Origin: an uncultured Clostridia bacterium
Lineage (GTDB): Bacteria > Bacillota > Clostridia > UMGS1883
Length of the DNA: 64,000 bases
Direction of reading: 5' to 3'
Assembly: GCA_934454525.1 (NCBI GenBank)
Contig: CAKSFM010000003.1
Coordinates: 1-64,000, forward strand
Part shown: piece by piece, positions 54,454 through 63,600 of the stretch
How the letters are laid out: each line of letters opens with the position of its first letter
Numbering within the stretch: position 1 is the first letter of the stretch
Translations under genes and position numbers: made by a program
Notes under the pieces: model-generated
The model's database searches: none
What the model was told of the DNA's origin: nothing
Seen by the model: the letters and a program-made list of their open reading frames with translations, nothing else

Positions 54454-54675
54454 ATGAATTCCGACAATAAAAATGAAAAAAGAAAAAAACTGCTTATTTC
54501 CTTTATCTACAGATGCGTTATATGTGTTTGTATTTTCAGCGCTGCATTTGCGCTGCGCCGGTTCTCTACGAAAACATGGAAAAAGGCAGAAAGCGCCGTC
54601 ACGGCAAATATCGACACGAGCAAAACCGCACAATGCCTTAAAAGACTTTTAGAGGAGCTTTTTCCCATGCGATAA
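54454..54675 (+). CDS. Small single-span membrane protein, unknown
   Basis: A 73-residue protein from the ATG at 54454 (AAAGGGG 8 bp before). A charged N-terminus is followed by one hydrophobic segment (about 16-34) and a basic C-terminus. No family recognised. It lies between the methyltransferase and radical SAM genes, with good ribosome-site spacing, so it is likely real. Topology and role are unknown. Confidence 0.55.
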   Translation: MNSDNKNEKRKKLLISFIYRCVICVCIFSAAFALRRFSTKTWKKAESAVTANIDTSKTAQCLKRLLEELFPMR

Positions 54676-54701
54676 GGCTGAGTGAAACAGGAGGATAAAT
54701 A

Positions 54702-56549
54702 ATGATTGAAAATCTTGACCGCATTTTAAAGCGTGTTCAAAAGGCTTCGCGCTACTGCGGCGGAGAACTGAACAGTGTTGTGAAGGATCACAGTGCTGTG
54801 GATATTAAATATGCATTTGCTTTTCCCGACACTTATGAGGTCGGCATGAGCCACCTCGGAATAAAAATTCTTTACCATATTCTGAACCTGCGCTCCGACA
54901 CCTGCTGCGAGCGCGTTTATGCTCCGTGGATAGATATGGAGGAGGAAATGCGCCGTGAATCAGTTCCTCTGTTCACGGTTGAAAGCCAAACACCTGTAAA
55001 GGAATTTGACTTTCTTGGGGTTACGCTTCAGTACGAAATGTGTTACTCAAACATTCTTAATATGCTTGACCTTGCAGGTATACCGCTGCGCAGCTGCGAC
55101 CGCGGTGAGGATGATCCGTTTGTGAACGGCGGCGGTCCGTGCGCCTACAATGCAGAGCCGATTGCGGATATATTCGACTTTTTCACACTCGGAGAGGGCG
55201 AAGAAGTTATAGGCGAGCTTATGGACGCTTTTAAAGAATGGAAAAAAAGCGGCGGCAAACGAATAGATTATCTTAAACGAATTGCTCAGATTGACGGAAT
55301 TTACGTTCCGGCATTTTATGACATTGAATACAATGATGACAATACAATAAAAAGCATCACGCCCAACTGCCCGGAAGCCAAACCCAGAATCAGAAAACGG
55401 ATTATCGAAAATCTTGACAGTGTTGTATACCCCGATAAGTTTATTGTTCCCTTTTCAGATATTATTCACGACCGTGCAAGCATTGAGGTTTTCCGCGGCT
55501 GTATCCGCGGCTGCCGATTTTGCCAGGCAGGCATGATTTACCGCCCCGTACGCGAAAAAACCGCTGACACACTTGTAAATGACGCCTGCGCACTCATTCA
55601 TTCAACAGGTTATGAAGAAATGGGACTTGCAAGCCTTTCAACAAGTGATTACACAGAGCTTCCGGACCTTGCGGACAAGCTTTTGGCGCTGACCGAAAAG
55701 GAAAAGGTGAGCCTTTCCCTGCCGTCTCTTCGTGTTGATAATTTCAGTCTTGACCTTATGCAAAAGGTTCAGAAAGTCAGAAAAAGCGGACTTACATTTG
55801 CGCCGGAGGCAGGCAGCCAGCGTATGCGTGATGTTATCAACAAGAACGTTAAAGAAAGCGATCTTATAAAATCGGCAACACTTGCCTTTGAAGGCGGCTG
55901 GAATACAATTAAGCTTTATTTCATGATAGGGTTGCCGTACGAAACATTTGAAGATATTGCAGGCATTGCCGCCCTTGCCGAAAAGGTTGTGGAGTGTTTT
56001 TATAATTCGGATAAGGTGAACCGCCGCCGGCCGCCGTCTGTTCATATAAGCGTCGCAAGCTTTGTCCCGAAGCCGTTCACGCCGTTTCAGTGGGCAAAGC
56101 AGAACAGCATTGAGGAGCTTTCCGAAAAACAGCTGTTCTTAAAAAATCAAATCAGAAACAGGCATATTAAGTACAGTTATCATCAAAGCGACGTCAGTGT
56201 GCTTGAAGGAGTTTTTGCACGCGGCGACAGACGGCTGTGCGATGTTTTGATTCGCGCACATGAGCTTGGCTGCAAACTTGACGGTTGGAATGAATGTTTT
56301 CGCCTTGATTTGTGGCAGCAGGCATTTGCCGACTGCGGAATCGACCCCGGATTCTATACGCGTGAGCGCAGCCATGACGAAATTCTGCCGTGGGATATGA
56401 TTGACATTGGCGTTACAAAGAAATTTCTTATAAATGAAGATAATAAAGCAAAGAAAGCCGCAACAACCCCAAACTGCCGCGAAAAATGCAGCGGCTGCGG
56501 TGCAGCGGCGCTTTGCAAAACAAAAGAAAGGTGCGTTTGCTTTGAGTGA
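54702..56549 (+). CDS. B12-binding-type radical SAM protein (TIGR03960-like)
   Basis: A 615-residue protein with an N-terminal B12-binding-like domain (AFAFPDTYEVGMSHLGIKIL) and a radical SAM domain with C-x3-C-x2-C in RGCIRGCRFCQAG. The C-terminus ends in a Cys-rich tail (CREKCSGCGAAALCKTKERC). It overlaps the next gene by 8 bp; in Clostridia these two are regularly paired or fused. The reaction is not known. Confidence 0.88.
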   Translation: MIENLDRILKRVQKASRYCGGELNSVVKDHSAVDIKYAFAFPDTYEVGMSHLGIKILYHILNLRSDTCCERVYAPWIDMEEEMRRESVPLFTVESQTPVKEFDFLGVTLQYEMCYSNILNMLDLAGIPLRSCDRGEDDPFVNGGGPCAYNAEPIADIFDFFTLGEGEEVIGELMDAFKEWKKSGGKRIDYLKRIAQIDGIYVPAFYDIEYNDDNTIKSITPNCPEAKPRIRKRIIENLDSVVYPDKFIVPFSDIIHDRASIEVFRGCIRGCRFCQAGMIYRPVREKTADTLVNDACALIHSTGYEEMGLASLSTSDYTELPDLADKLLALTEKEKVSLSLPSLRVDNFSLDLMQKVQKVRKSGLTFAPEAGSQRMRDVINKNVKESDLIKSATLAFEGGWNTIKLYFMIGLPYETFEDIAGIAALAEKVVECFYNSDKVNRRRPPSVHISVASFVPKPFTPFQWAKQNSIEELSEKQLFLKNQIRNRHIKYSYHQSDVSVLEGVFARGDRRLCDVLIRAHELGCKLDGWNECFRLDLWQQAFADCGIDPGFYTRERSHDEILPWDMIDIGVTKKFLINEDNKAKKAATTPNCREKCSGCGAAALCKTKERCVCFE

Positions 56550-57171
56550 CTACTATCTGATATATGAACGTGATAACCGCGTTAAATACGTTTCCCATCT
56601 TGATTTCGTGCGTATGTTCGGGCGCGCAATGCGCCGCGCGGAGCTTCCGATGGCTTTTTCCGAGGGATTTAACCCCCATCCGCTGATGACATTCGCACTT
56701 CCGCTCCCTGTCGGATATACAAGCAAATGCGAACTGCTTGAATTTTCCCTTGCCGAAAGCCGCAGCACAGATGAAATAAAAAGCCTCCTGAATGGAGTTT
56801 TACCCTGCGGAGTGAACGTTTCTGAAATCCACGAGGGAAAAAGCCGGATGAAGAAGCTTGACAATGCACTTTATTCGGTTACACCCGAAAATATGCCGGA
56901 AGATATTTCGGACTTCATTTTCAGAAAAGAGATAATTATCGAAAAAAAGACAAAGAGCGGAATCAAGGAAACTGATATCCGCCCCGATATTAAAAGCATA
57001 AAAAGCTCCGGTGAATCTTTTGAAATGATTCTCTCATCAGGCAGCCGCGCAAACCTCAAACCTGAGATTGTTATCAATGCAATGAACCGATATATTGACG
57101 GATATTCATCCGGCGACTGCGAATACTGCCGCCTTGCAATTTATGACAGTGATATGGAGGAAATCAAATAA
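56542..57171 (+). CDS. DUF2344 (TIGR03936) radical-SAM-associated protein
   Basis: A 209-residue protein starting at TTG 56542, 8 bp after AGGTG, overlapping the radical SAM stop. It begins DYYLIYERDNRVKYVSHLDF, with family blocks GFNPHPLMTFALPLPVGYTS and NALYSV. A longer frame upstream would run entirely inside the radical SAM gene and is not used. It is believed to work with its upstream partner. Function unknown. Confidence 0.85.
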   Translation: MSDYYLIYERDNRVKYVSHLDFVRMFGRAMRRAELPMAFSEGFNPHPLMTFALPLPVGYTSKCELLEFSLAESRSTDEIKSLLNGVLPCGVNVSEIHEGKSRMKKLDNALYSVTPENMPEDISDFIFRKEIIIEKKTKSGIKETDIRPDIKSIKSSGESFEMILSSGSRANLKPEIVINAMNRYIDGYSSGDCEYCRLAIYDSDMEEIK

Positions 57172-58129
57172 TTTCGTACGACTCAGCAGAGCTGTCGGAT
57201 ATGACATTGAATGTGATGCCGCGTGATTTAAAATAATCGGCATTGCATTTTTTGTTGCCGTTTATTTTTGATACAAGGCGCGGATTCGCGCGGATAACAA
57301 TTTCTTTTTTTCCGCCGGTCCGCGCGATTATTTGATTCCTTATAACGCGGCTTATGACGAGTTCTCCGAATGCCGGATGGTACGGACCGTCTGTCATGGT
57401 GCGCTTAAGCTTTTCGCTGTCCGGAAGTCCGATGCGGAGGATTTGAATGTCCTTTTCCTTAAAGAACTCATACAGGCGCGCACAGATTTCAACCGCCTGT
57501 TCAAGGCTTTGCGCGCGGTAATTACCCTCTCTGCGCATTTCATCAAGCTTTGTTCCCGAGATTACGATTGTCGGATATATTCTTGTTTCACTTGCCCCGA
57601 GTTCAAAGAATTTCCGTGCCGTGAACATATCTGCTTCATCGCTGTCAAACGGCAGTCCCGTCATCATCTGCAAACCGAGAACAGCGCCCTCTTTCAGTAT
57701 AATCTCCGATGCGCACATAACATCTGCCGCGCTGTGACCGCGGTTTGCGGCTTTAAGAACGCGGTCGTCCATGGACTGAGCGCCAAGCTCAATATTTTTT
57801 ACACCGTAGGACAGAAGCCTTTTAACAGTGTCTGAGCTGATATAATCAGGGCGCGTTGAAAGGCGAATACTGCCCACGCTCCCCTTTTTTATATATTCCT
57901 CCGCCAATGCAAGATATTCATTTTGCCTTTCTTCGGCAATTCCGGTAAAGCTGCCGCCGAAAAAAGCAATCTGATCTGCATAGCCGTCCATTGTGGCAAG
58001 ATGGCTTTCGATTATTTGCTCAGCTTCATTTATTGTCGGCGCTGCCGCACTTCCGCTTATCGTTCTCTGATCGCAGAACACACAGCTGTTTCCACACCCC
58101 TCATGCGGCACAAATATCGGTATTATCAA
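57164..58129 (-). CDS. Elp3-type radical SAM protein
   Basis: A 321-residue protein with C-x3-C-x2-C in GCGNSCVFCDQR, GGSFTG, and the LSTRPDY block. It matches the Elp3/YtqA-like radical SAM group of bacteria (without an acetyltransferase domain). It is convergent with the DUF2344 gene, overlapping by 8 bp. A role in RNA modification is often suspected but is unproven. Confidence 0.85.
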   Translation of the reverse strand: MIIPIFVPHEGCGNSCVFCDQRTISGSAAAPTINEAEQIIESHLATMDGYADQIAFFGGSFTGIAEERQNEYLALAEEYIKKGSVGSIRLSTRPDYISSDTVKRLLSYGVKNIELGAQSMDDRVLKAANRGHSAADVMCASEIILKEGAVLGLQMMTGLPFDSDEADMFTARKFFELGASETRIYPTIVISGTKLDEMRREGNYRAQSLEQAVEICARLYEFFKEKDIQILRIGLPDSEKLKRTMTDGPYHPAFGELVISRVIRNQIIARTGGKKEIVIRANPRLVSKINGNKKCNADYFKSRGITFNVISDSSAESYEII

Positions 58130-58139
58130 TTAAATCAAC

Positions 58140-58496
58140 TCATTTCCTGAGCGGAATCATAACCCCGTCAAGCGTTATTCCGCAAATATCACCGCCGATA
58201 ACGCGGTTTTCGTAAACAAGAATATTTGCACGCGCGTTCAGTGACGGAATAAGATATGTATAGCGCGTACAAGTTTTGCCTTTATACGGTTCGAGATCAA
58301 AACCGCCCTCGCGCTGAAGTTCATTATATTTTTTATAAACATCGTTAAATTTCTCCGGGATAACAATTGTTTCGGTTTCCGACGGTTCGGATTCGGCATC
58401 GTAACCCATGCCTTTAACAATTTCCGAGTAACACGGAGCTGTGCCGCAGCCTGCAAGAATTATAATCACGATTACCCCGGCAATAATTTTTCTCAT
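58140..58496 (-). CDS. DUF4830-type small lipoprotein
   Basis: A 118-residue protein with a lipoprotein signal ending ILAGC. The mature part carries YKGKTCTRYTYLIPSL and ENRVIGGDICGITLDG, matching DUF4830. Its ribosome site (GAAGGGG) is the 3-prime arm of a hairpin that also follows rpsR. The position suggests expression by read-through from the rpsF operon. Function unknown. Confidence 0.75.
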   Translation of the reverse strand: MRKIIAGVIVIIILAGCGTAPCYSEIVKGMGYDAESEPSETETIVIPEKFNDVYKKYNELQREGGFDLEPYKGKTCTRYTYLIPSLNARANILVYENRVIGGDICGITLDGVMIPLRK

Positions 58497-58500
58497 TAAA

Positions 58501-58532
58501 ACACCCCTTCAAAATATACTCTGAAGGGGCGT
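58501..58532 (-). terminator. Terminator-like hairpin of the rpsF operon sequestering the next ribosome site
   Basis: On the minus strand ACGCCCCTTC pairs with GAAGGGGTGT (10 bp, one G-U), loop of 12, followed by TTT and then the ATG of the lipoprotein gene. It would act as terminator for rpsR and hide the downstream ribosome site when folded. Confidence 0.65.
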
Positions 58533-58545
58533 TTAATATTCTCAA

Positions 58546-58797
58546 TTATTCTGCTGAGAAAGGAAGAAGTGCAATCTGGCGCGCACGCTTTATAGCGACA
58601 GTGAGCTGACGCTGATGCTTTGCGCATGTGCCTGTGATTCTTCTGGGAAGAATCTTGGCGCGCTCCGAAACATAACGGCGGAGCTTTGCAACATCCTTAT
58701 AGTCAATTTCCGTAACCTTATCAACGCAGAACTGGCAAACTTTTCTCTTTGCCTTGCGTGATCTGTAAGGTCTTTCGGTCTTTTCCTTTTCCATCAT
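58546..58797 (-). CDS. 30S ribosomal protein S18
   Basis: An 83-residue protein with the S18 core CQFCVDKVTEIDYKDVAKLR and RITGTCAKHQRQL. It forms a pair with S6 on the small-subunit platform. It is last of the rpsF-ssb-rpsR order typical of Firmicutes, 18 bp after ssb. Confidence 0.97.
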   Translation of the reverse strand: MMEKEKTERPYRSRKAKRKVCQFCVDKVTEIDYKDVAKLRRYVSERAKILPRRITGTCAKHQRQLTVAIKRARQIALLPFSAE

Positions 58798-58815
58798 GGC
58801 TGTAACCTCCCTTGA

Positions 58816-59244
58816 TTAAAATGGTAAATCGTCATCTGTTCCCATAGGAGAAATCGGATCCGGAAGCGAGCCGTAATCACCGCCGCCAAAGCTTTCGCCT
58901 GCGCCGGCAGACTGCTGCGCATCCTTTTTACTTTCAACGAAATACGTCTGATTAACGATAACCTCAGTCGCATATCTTTTTTTACCGTCCTGATCATCCC
59001 AGCTGCGCGTCTGAATACTTCCCTCAACTGCAACAAGGTTACCCTTGTGGAAATATCTGGAAATAAATTCAGCCGTGGTTCTCCATGCAACGCAGTTGAT
59101 GAAATCTGCTTTGCGCTCCTCGCCCTGGCGGACAAAATTGCGGTCAACGGCAAGCGTAAAAGAACAGGTGCTCACTCCCTGCGGAGTGCTGCGAAGCTCG
59201 GGATCTCTTGTAAATCTCCCAATCAGTATTGCTTTGTTAAGCAT
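58816..59244 (-). CDS. Single-stranded DNA-binding protein
   Basis: A 142-residue protein: OB-fold (about 1-110; MLNKAILIGRFTRDPELRSTPQG) followed by a flexible Gly-rich tail and the acidic end GTDDDLPF, which recruits partner proteins. It lies between rpsF and rpsR. Confidence 0.96.
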   Translation of the reverse strand: MLNKAILIGRFTRDPELRSTPQGVSTCSFTLAVDRNFVRQGEERKADFINCVAWRTTAEFISRYFHKGNLVAVEGSIQTRSWDDQDGKKRYATEVIVNQTYFVESKKDAQQSAGAGESFGGGDYGSLPDPISPMGTDDDLPF

Positions 59245-59260
59245 GCTTAAAACCTCCCCA

Positions 59261-59557
59261 TTACGCTTCCTTGCGAACGGTAAGTGTACGAATCACGCCA
59301 TCAGTAATGCCGTAAATTCTCTCAAGCTCCTTGGGAAATTCGGGAGCTGATGTGAAGTTCACAAGAACATAGTAACCCTCATTCTTGAAGTCGATCGGGT
59401 AAGCGAGCTTTCTCTTTCCCCAAACGTCAACACTTTCAACAGTGCCGTTCTCAGCGATGAGAGCCTTGAACTTCTCTGTAAGAGCGTTCGTTTTTTCCTC
59501 ATCAAGCGCTGCGTCAAGAACGAAAATGGTTTCATACTTGTTAATGATTTCAGCCAT
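59261..59557 (-). CDS. 30S ribosomal protein S6
   Basis: A 98-residue protein starting MAEIINKYETIFVLDA at ATG 59557, 7 bp after AGGAGGTG. The frame extends upstream into the leader but has no proper start there. First gene of the rpsF-ssb-rpsR operon. Confidence 0.97.
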   Translation of the reverse strand: MAEIINKYETIFVLDAALDEEKTNALTEKFKALIAENGTVESVDVWGKRKLAYPIDFKNEGYYVLVNFTSAPEFPKELERIYGITDGVIRTLTVRKEA

Positions 59558-59625
59558 TTCTCTACACCTCCTTCTGGACTCTGGCCCCGCTTTGGCGGAG
59601 CAAGGAATGCATTTATTCAAATGCT
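59558..59625 (-). promoter_or_regulatory. rpsF leader with two hairpins
   Basis: The ~65-nt leader can form GCATTT/AAATGC and GCTCCGC/GCGGGGC (loop CAAA) before the ribosome site. In many bacteria this leader is bound by the S6:S18 complex as feedback control; the hairpins fit that position, but I could not match the conserved motif with certainty. Confidence 0.4.
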
Positions 59626-59630
59626 TTTAT

Positions 59631-59659
59631 ATTATATATCTTTTTTTTGGCAAAGTCAA
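59631..59659 (-). promoter_or_regulatory. rpsF-ssb-rpsR promoter
   Basis: Minus strand: TTGACT (59654-59659), 17-bp spacer, TATAAT (59631-59636). It sits just after the ftsY stop. Confidence 0.8.
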
Positions 59660-59674
59660 GCATTTTTTCATATT

Positions 59675-60601
59675 TTATTCATCAAATAGTGCCGCTGCAA
59701 AATCATCGGCATTGAACATCTGCAAATCATCGATTCCCTCGCCCACACCGATAAATTTAACGGGAATTCCGAGCTTCTGACAGATGTTTACCACAATGCC
59801 GCCCTTTGCAGTGCCGTCAAGTTTCGTAAGCACAATTCCCGTTACTCCGGCAGCCTTGTTAAACTCTTCTGCCTGGTTCACGGCGTTCTGCCCGGTTGTT
59901 GCATCCAGAACAAGCAAAACTTCTTTCTGCGCCTGAGGAAGTTCGCGCTCAATAACCCGGTAAATCTTTTTAAGCTCTTCCATCAGATTTTTCTTGTTAT
60001 GAAGTCTGCCTGCCGTGTCGCAGATAAGCACATCCGCGTTTCTGCTTTTTGCCGCATTGCAGCCATCGAATATAACTGCCGCAGGGTCAGCGCCCTCCGT
60101 CAGCCTGACAATCGGAACATCGTTGCGCTCTGCCCATATTTCAAGCTGATCCGCCGCTGCCGCGCGAAACGTGTCCGCAGCAGCAAGAACAACTCTTTTT
60201 CCCTCGTTTTTCAGCTTGTTCGTAATTTTACCGATTGTTGTTGTTTTTCCGACGCCGTTTACACCGATTACAAGAATAACCGCCGGCTTTGTTTCAAGAT
60301 GCAGTGTGCTGTCCGCGCCTGACATGATTTCCGAAATTATAGCGCGAAGCTCTTTTTTTGCTGTCTCGCCGTCATTTATATGTTTTTCGCGGACACGCTC
60401 ACGCAAGCGGTCAACAATTTCCGCCGATGTGACACCGCCGATATCTGCCATAATCAACGCTTCTTCAAGCTCATCGTACAAATCATCGTCAAGCTTTTTA
60501 AAAACGCTGAACACATTATCAATCTTTTCATTAAAGGAATCACGCGTTTTTCCGAGTCCTGCCTTAAGGCGCGCGAAAAGTCCTTTCTTTTCCTCTGCCA
60601 T
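59675..60601 (-). CDS. Signal recognition particle receptor FtsY
   Basis: A 308-residue GTPase: NG domain with GVNGVGKTTTIGK (P-loop), DTFRAAAADQLE, DTAGR and TKLDGTAKGG. It docks SRP-ribosome complexes at the membrane. The acidic N-terminal extension is short, as usual in Firmicutes. It follows smc by 16 bp. Confidence 0.96.
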   Translation of the reverse strand: MAEEKKGLFARLKAGLGKTRDSFNEKIDNVFSVFKKLDDDLYDELEEALIMADIGGVTSAEIVDRLRERVREKHINDGETAKKELRAIISEIMSGADSTLHLETKPAVILVIGVNGVGKTTTIGKITNKLKNEGKRVVLAAADTFRAAAADQLEIWAERNDVPIVRLTEGADPAAVIFDGCNAAKSRNADVLICDTAGRLHNKKNLMEELKKIYRVIERELPQAQKEVLLVLDATTGQNAVNQAEEFNKAAGVTGIVLTKLDGTAKGGIVVNICQKLGIPVKFIGVGEGIDDLQMFNADDFAAALFDE

Positions 60602-60617
60602 GATATTTTACCTCCGT

Positions 60618-63600
60618 CTATTCTTCAAGTGCAACGTCCTCAAGCTTCATTGAAAGCAGCCTGCTCACGCCGCGTTCCTGCATTGTAACGCCGTAAAGCA
60701 CGTCGGCAGCCTCCATTGTGCCGCGCCTGTGCGTTATAACAACGAACTGCGTTGAATTTCCGTAATTTCTGATATAGTCACCGAAACGGTAAACATTTTC
60801 ATCATCAAGCGCAGCCTCAATCTCGTCAAGCACCAGAAACGGCGCCGGCGAAACCTGCAGCAGTGCGAACAAAAGTGCAATAGCCGTCAGCGCATGCTCT
60901 CCGCCCGAAAGCAGCGTCAGATTCTGAAGCTTTTTGCCCGGCGGCTGCACCTCGATTTCAATCGGGCTTTCAAGTGTGTCTATCGGGTCAACAAGGCGCA
61001 CCTCCGCCTTGCCGCCGCCGAACAGATCAACAAAGCTCTTTCCGAAATTTCTGTTAATTATAACAAACTTCTCTGCAAACTGCTCACGCATTATGTTCAT
61101 CATTTCTCCGATAAGCTTCTGCAAATCAGCCTTTGCCTTTTCCATATCGCTGACCTGCGAACCGAGAAATTCGTACCGTTCCTTTACATCCTTATATTCT
61201 TCGATAGCGTCAACATTTATGTTACCGAGCGCTTTAATCGCACTTTTAAGCTCCGAAATGCGCTTCTGCGCCGCAGGAAGTGACCCAATGTCCTTTTTAA
61301 GCTCCATTGCGCTGTTATATGTCAGCTCATAATCATCCCAAAGGCGGCTTGCCGCATTTTCAAGGTCTTCATCGATCTTATTCTTTTTTGATTCAATCCT
61401 CACAACCTCGCTTTGGAGAACGAGGATTTTATCATTCATTTCCTTTATCTGCACACGCAGCGCTTCAAGCTCGCTGTCACTTCCGCTTCTGCCGGAAAGA
61501 TACGCCTGAATTTCATCACGCACGGATTGCACAGCTGCACTGCACTGTGCCGCGCGCATATTATTCTGCTCAATTTGCGTATTAAGACCGGCAATTGCGT
61601 TTTCTTCATCCGTTATCTGTGATTTTCTTTCGTCAAAATCGCTCTTTGAATTAAGTATGCTCTGCATCACGGATTCAATACGCTGCTGTGCAAGCTCCGT
61701 GTCCTTGCGCGCATTGTTTATCTGCATTTTCTTATCTATTATTTTAACGGAAAGCTCCTCGCGCTTCACAACAACCCCGCGCACCGCATTTTGCCTTTCG
61801 GAAATCAGCTCCTCGGCGCGTTCTATAAGCTCGTCCGACCCCTCGATAACCTCGCGCAGCTTGCGCTTTGATTCGTCCGTGTCGGTCTGCTGCCCCGAAA
61901 TCTGTTCCTTTTCCTTTGAAAATTTGTCAAGGCGGTCCTGTGCCATTTTCAGCAGGCTTTCCTTCATTTCATGCTCTGCTTTAAGCTTATGTTCATCGTT
62001 TTCGCAGCGCGAAAGCTCTGCACGGAGCTTATTCTCAGCATCACGCAGTTCTGCAAGCCTTTCTGTGAGCGAATCGATTTCCGAATCTATTTTTTCCGAT
62101 TCGCGGTTAAGCTCATCGCACTGCTTTGCGAGCAGCTCAATTTCATCCTTTCTGCCCAGAAGCGCCTGCGCACGGTTCGCGCTTCCGCCAGTAACGCTTC
62201 CGCCCGGCTGCAAAAGCTCTCCGCCGAGTGTTACGATTTTAAATTTATAATGAGTTGCGCGTGCAAGGGCGATTGCATTGTCCATGTTATCCATTATCAC
62301 GGTTCTGCCCAAAAGGGCGTCGACAACATTGCGGATTTTATCATCAGCCGAAACAACATCGCAGGCAACTGCAACCGCGCCGCGGTTTTTCATTATGCGC
62401 TCCTCGTTGTCGAGCCGCCGCCCCTCCTGCGAGGTTATGGGCAAAAACGTCACTCTGCCCAGGCGTTTTTCCTTAAGGTATTCAATCGCCTGCTTTGCGT
62501 CCTCCTCAGTATCTACAACAATATTTTGCATTGCGTTTCCGAGAGCCGTTTCAATAGCCGTTATATATTTTTTATCTGTGGAAACAAGCTTGCTGAGAAC
62601 ACCGACAAGCCTTCCGCGGTATTTTCCTTCGCTCTCCGCTTTGAGAAGCTCACGCACACCGCGCGCATAGCCTTCAAGACCGCGCTCCATTTCAACAAGC
62701 ATTTTGCGCCGCCCCTGTTTTTCGCCGTAAGCCGAGGAAATTTCATTATACTTATTTTTCAGTTCGGATATCTTTTGACTGTCCGTCTGCTGGTCGCGGC
62801 GTACATTGAAAACATCGTCCTCCGCTTTCTGCGTTTTAATTTGCGCGTCGGCGCATTTTTCATCAAGCGCTGAAAGTTCAGCCGTCAGCGTTCTTATATC
62901 GTCGGCTGCCGAAGCAATGTCAACCTCAACCGAGAATCGGCGCGTTTCGATATTTCTTGTTACAAGCTCAATGCTTTCAATTCTGCTCTGCGCTTCCGCT
63001 TTTTTCTGGCGGAGAGAGATTGCGTTTTCGCGAGCTTCCTCGAGCAATTTGTTTTTCGCGGCAAGCTCTCCCGAAAGCGCGCGGTCTTCACCCTCCAAGG
63101 CGGCAAGCTCTGACTCCATGTCATTGCATTTTATGGAGAATCCGACTTTTTCCTGCTCAATTTTCTTTTTTGTCTCACGCAGTACGTCCTCGCGCTTTGA
63201 CCATCCGGAAAGCTCCCCCTCAATGCGGACAATGTTCGTCTTGTGATTTTCGATATTGTTTTCGAGCAGGGCGCGCTCATTATCAATTGCCGCACCCTCA
63301 CCCTCCAGTCTTGAAAGGCGCTGCCGTTTTTCCTCAATTTCTCCGTCTGTTTCCTTGATGGCAGCATACAGTTCATCGCTTTTTTTATTGCTCTCATCCA
63401 GAGCTTGTTTTGCATTTTCAAATTCCGCGGCAGCATCGGTATAAATCTGCCCCGTTTTCTTTGCGTCCGCTCTTTTTGCGTCAATAATTTCAAGCAGGGC
63501 GCTTATTTCAATTCCTTTAAGCTCCTCCCTCAAATCAAGGAATTTAATTGCCTTTTCACTCTGCTTCCGGAGCGGTTCAACACGGTCGGTAAGCTCCGAG

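Noticed and set aside
56434..56541. Upstream extension of the DUF2344 gene
   Set aside because: It would lie entirely within the radical SAM gene; TTG 56542 has a proper ribosome site and matches family length.
61971..62873. 300-codon plus-strand frame antisense to smc
   Set aside because: Shadow of the smc coiled-coil coding sequence.
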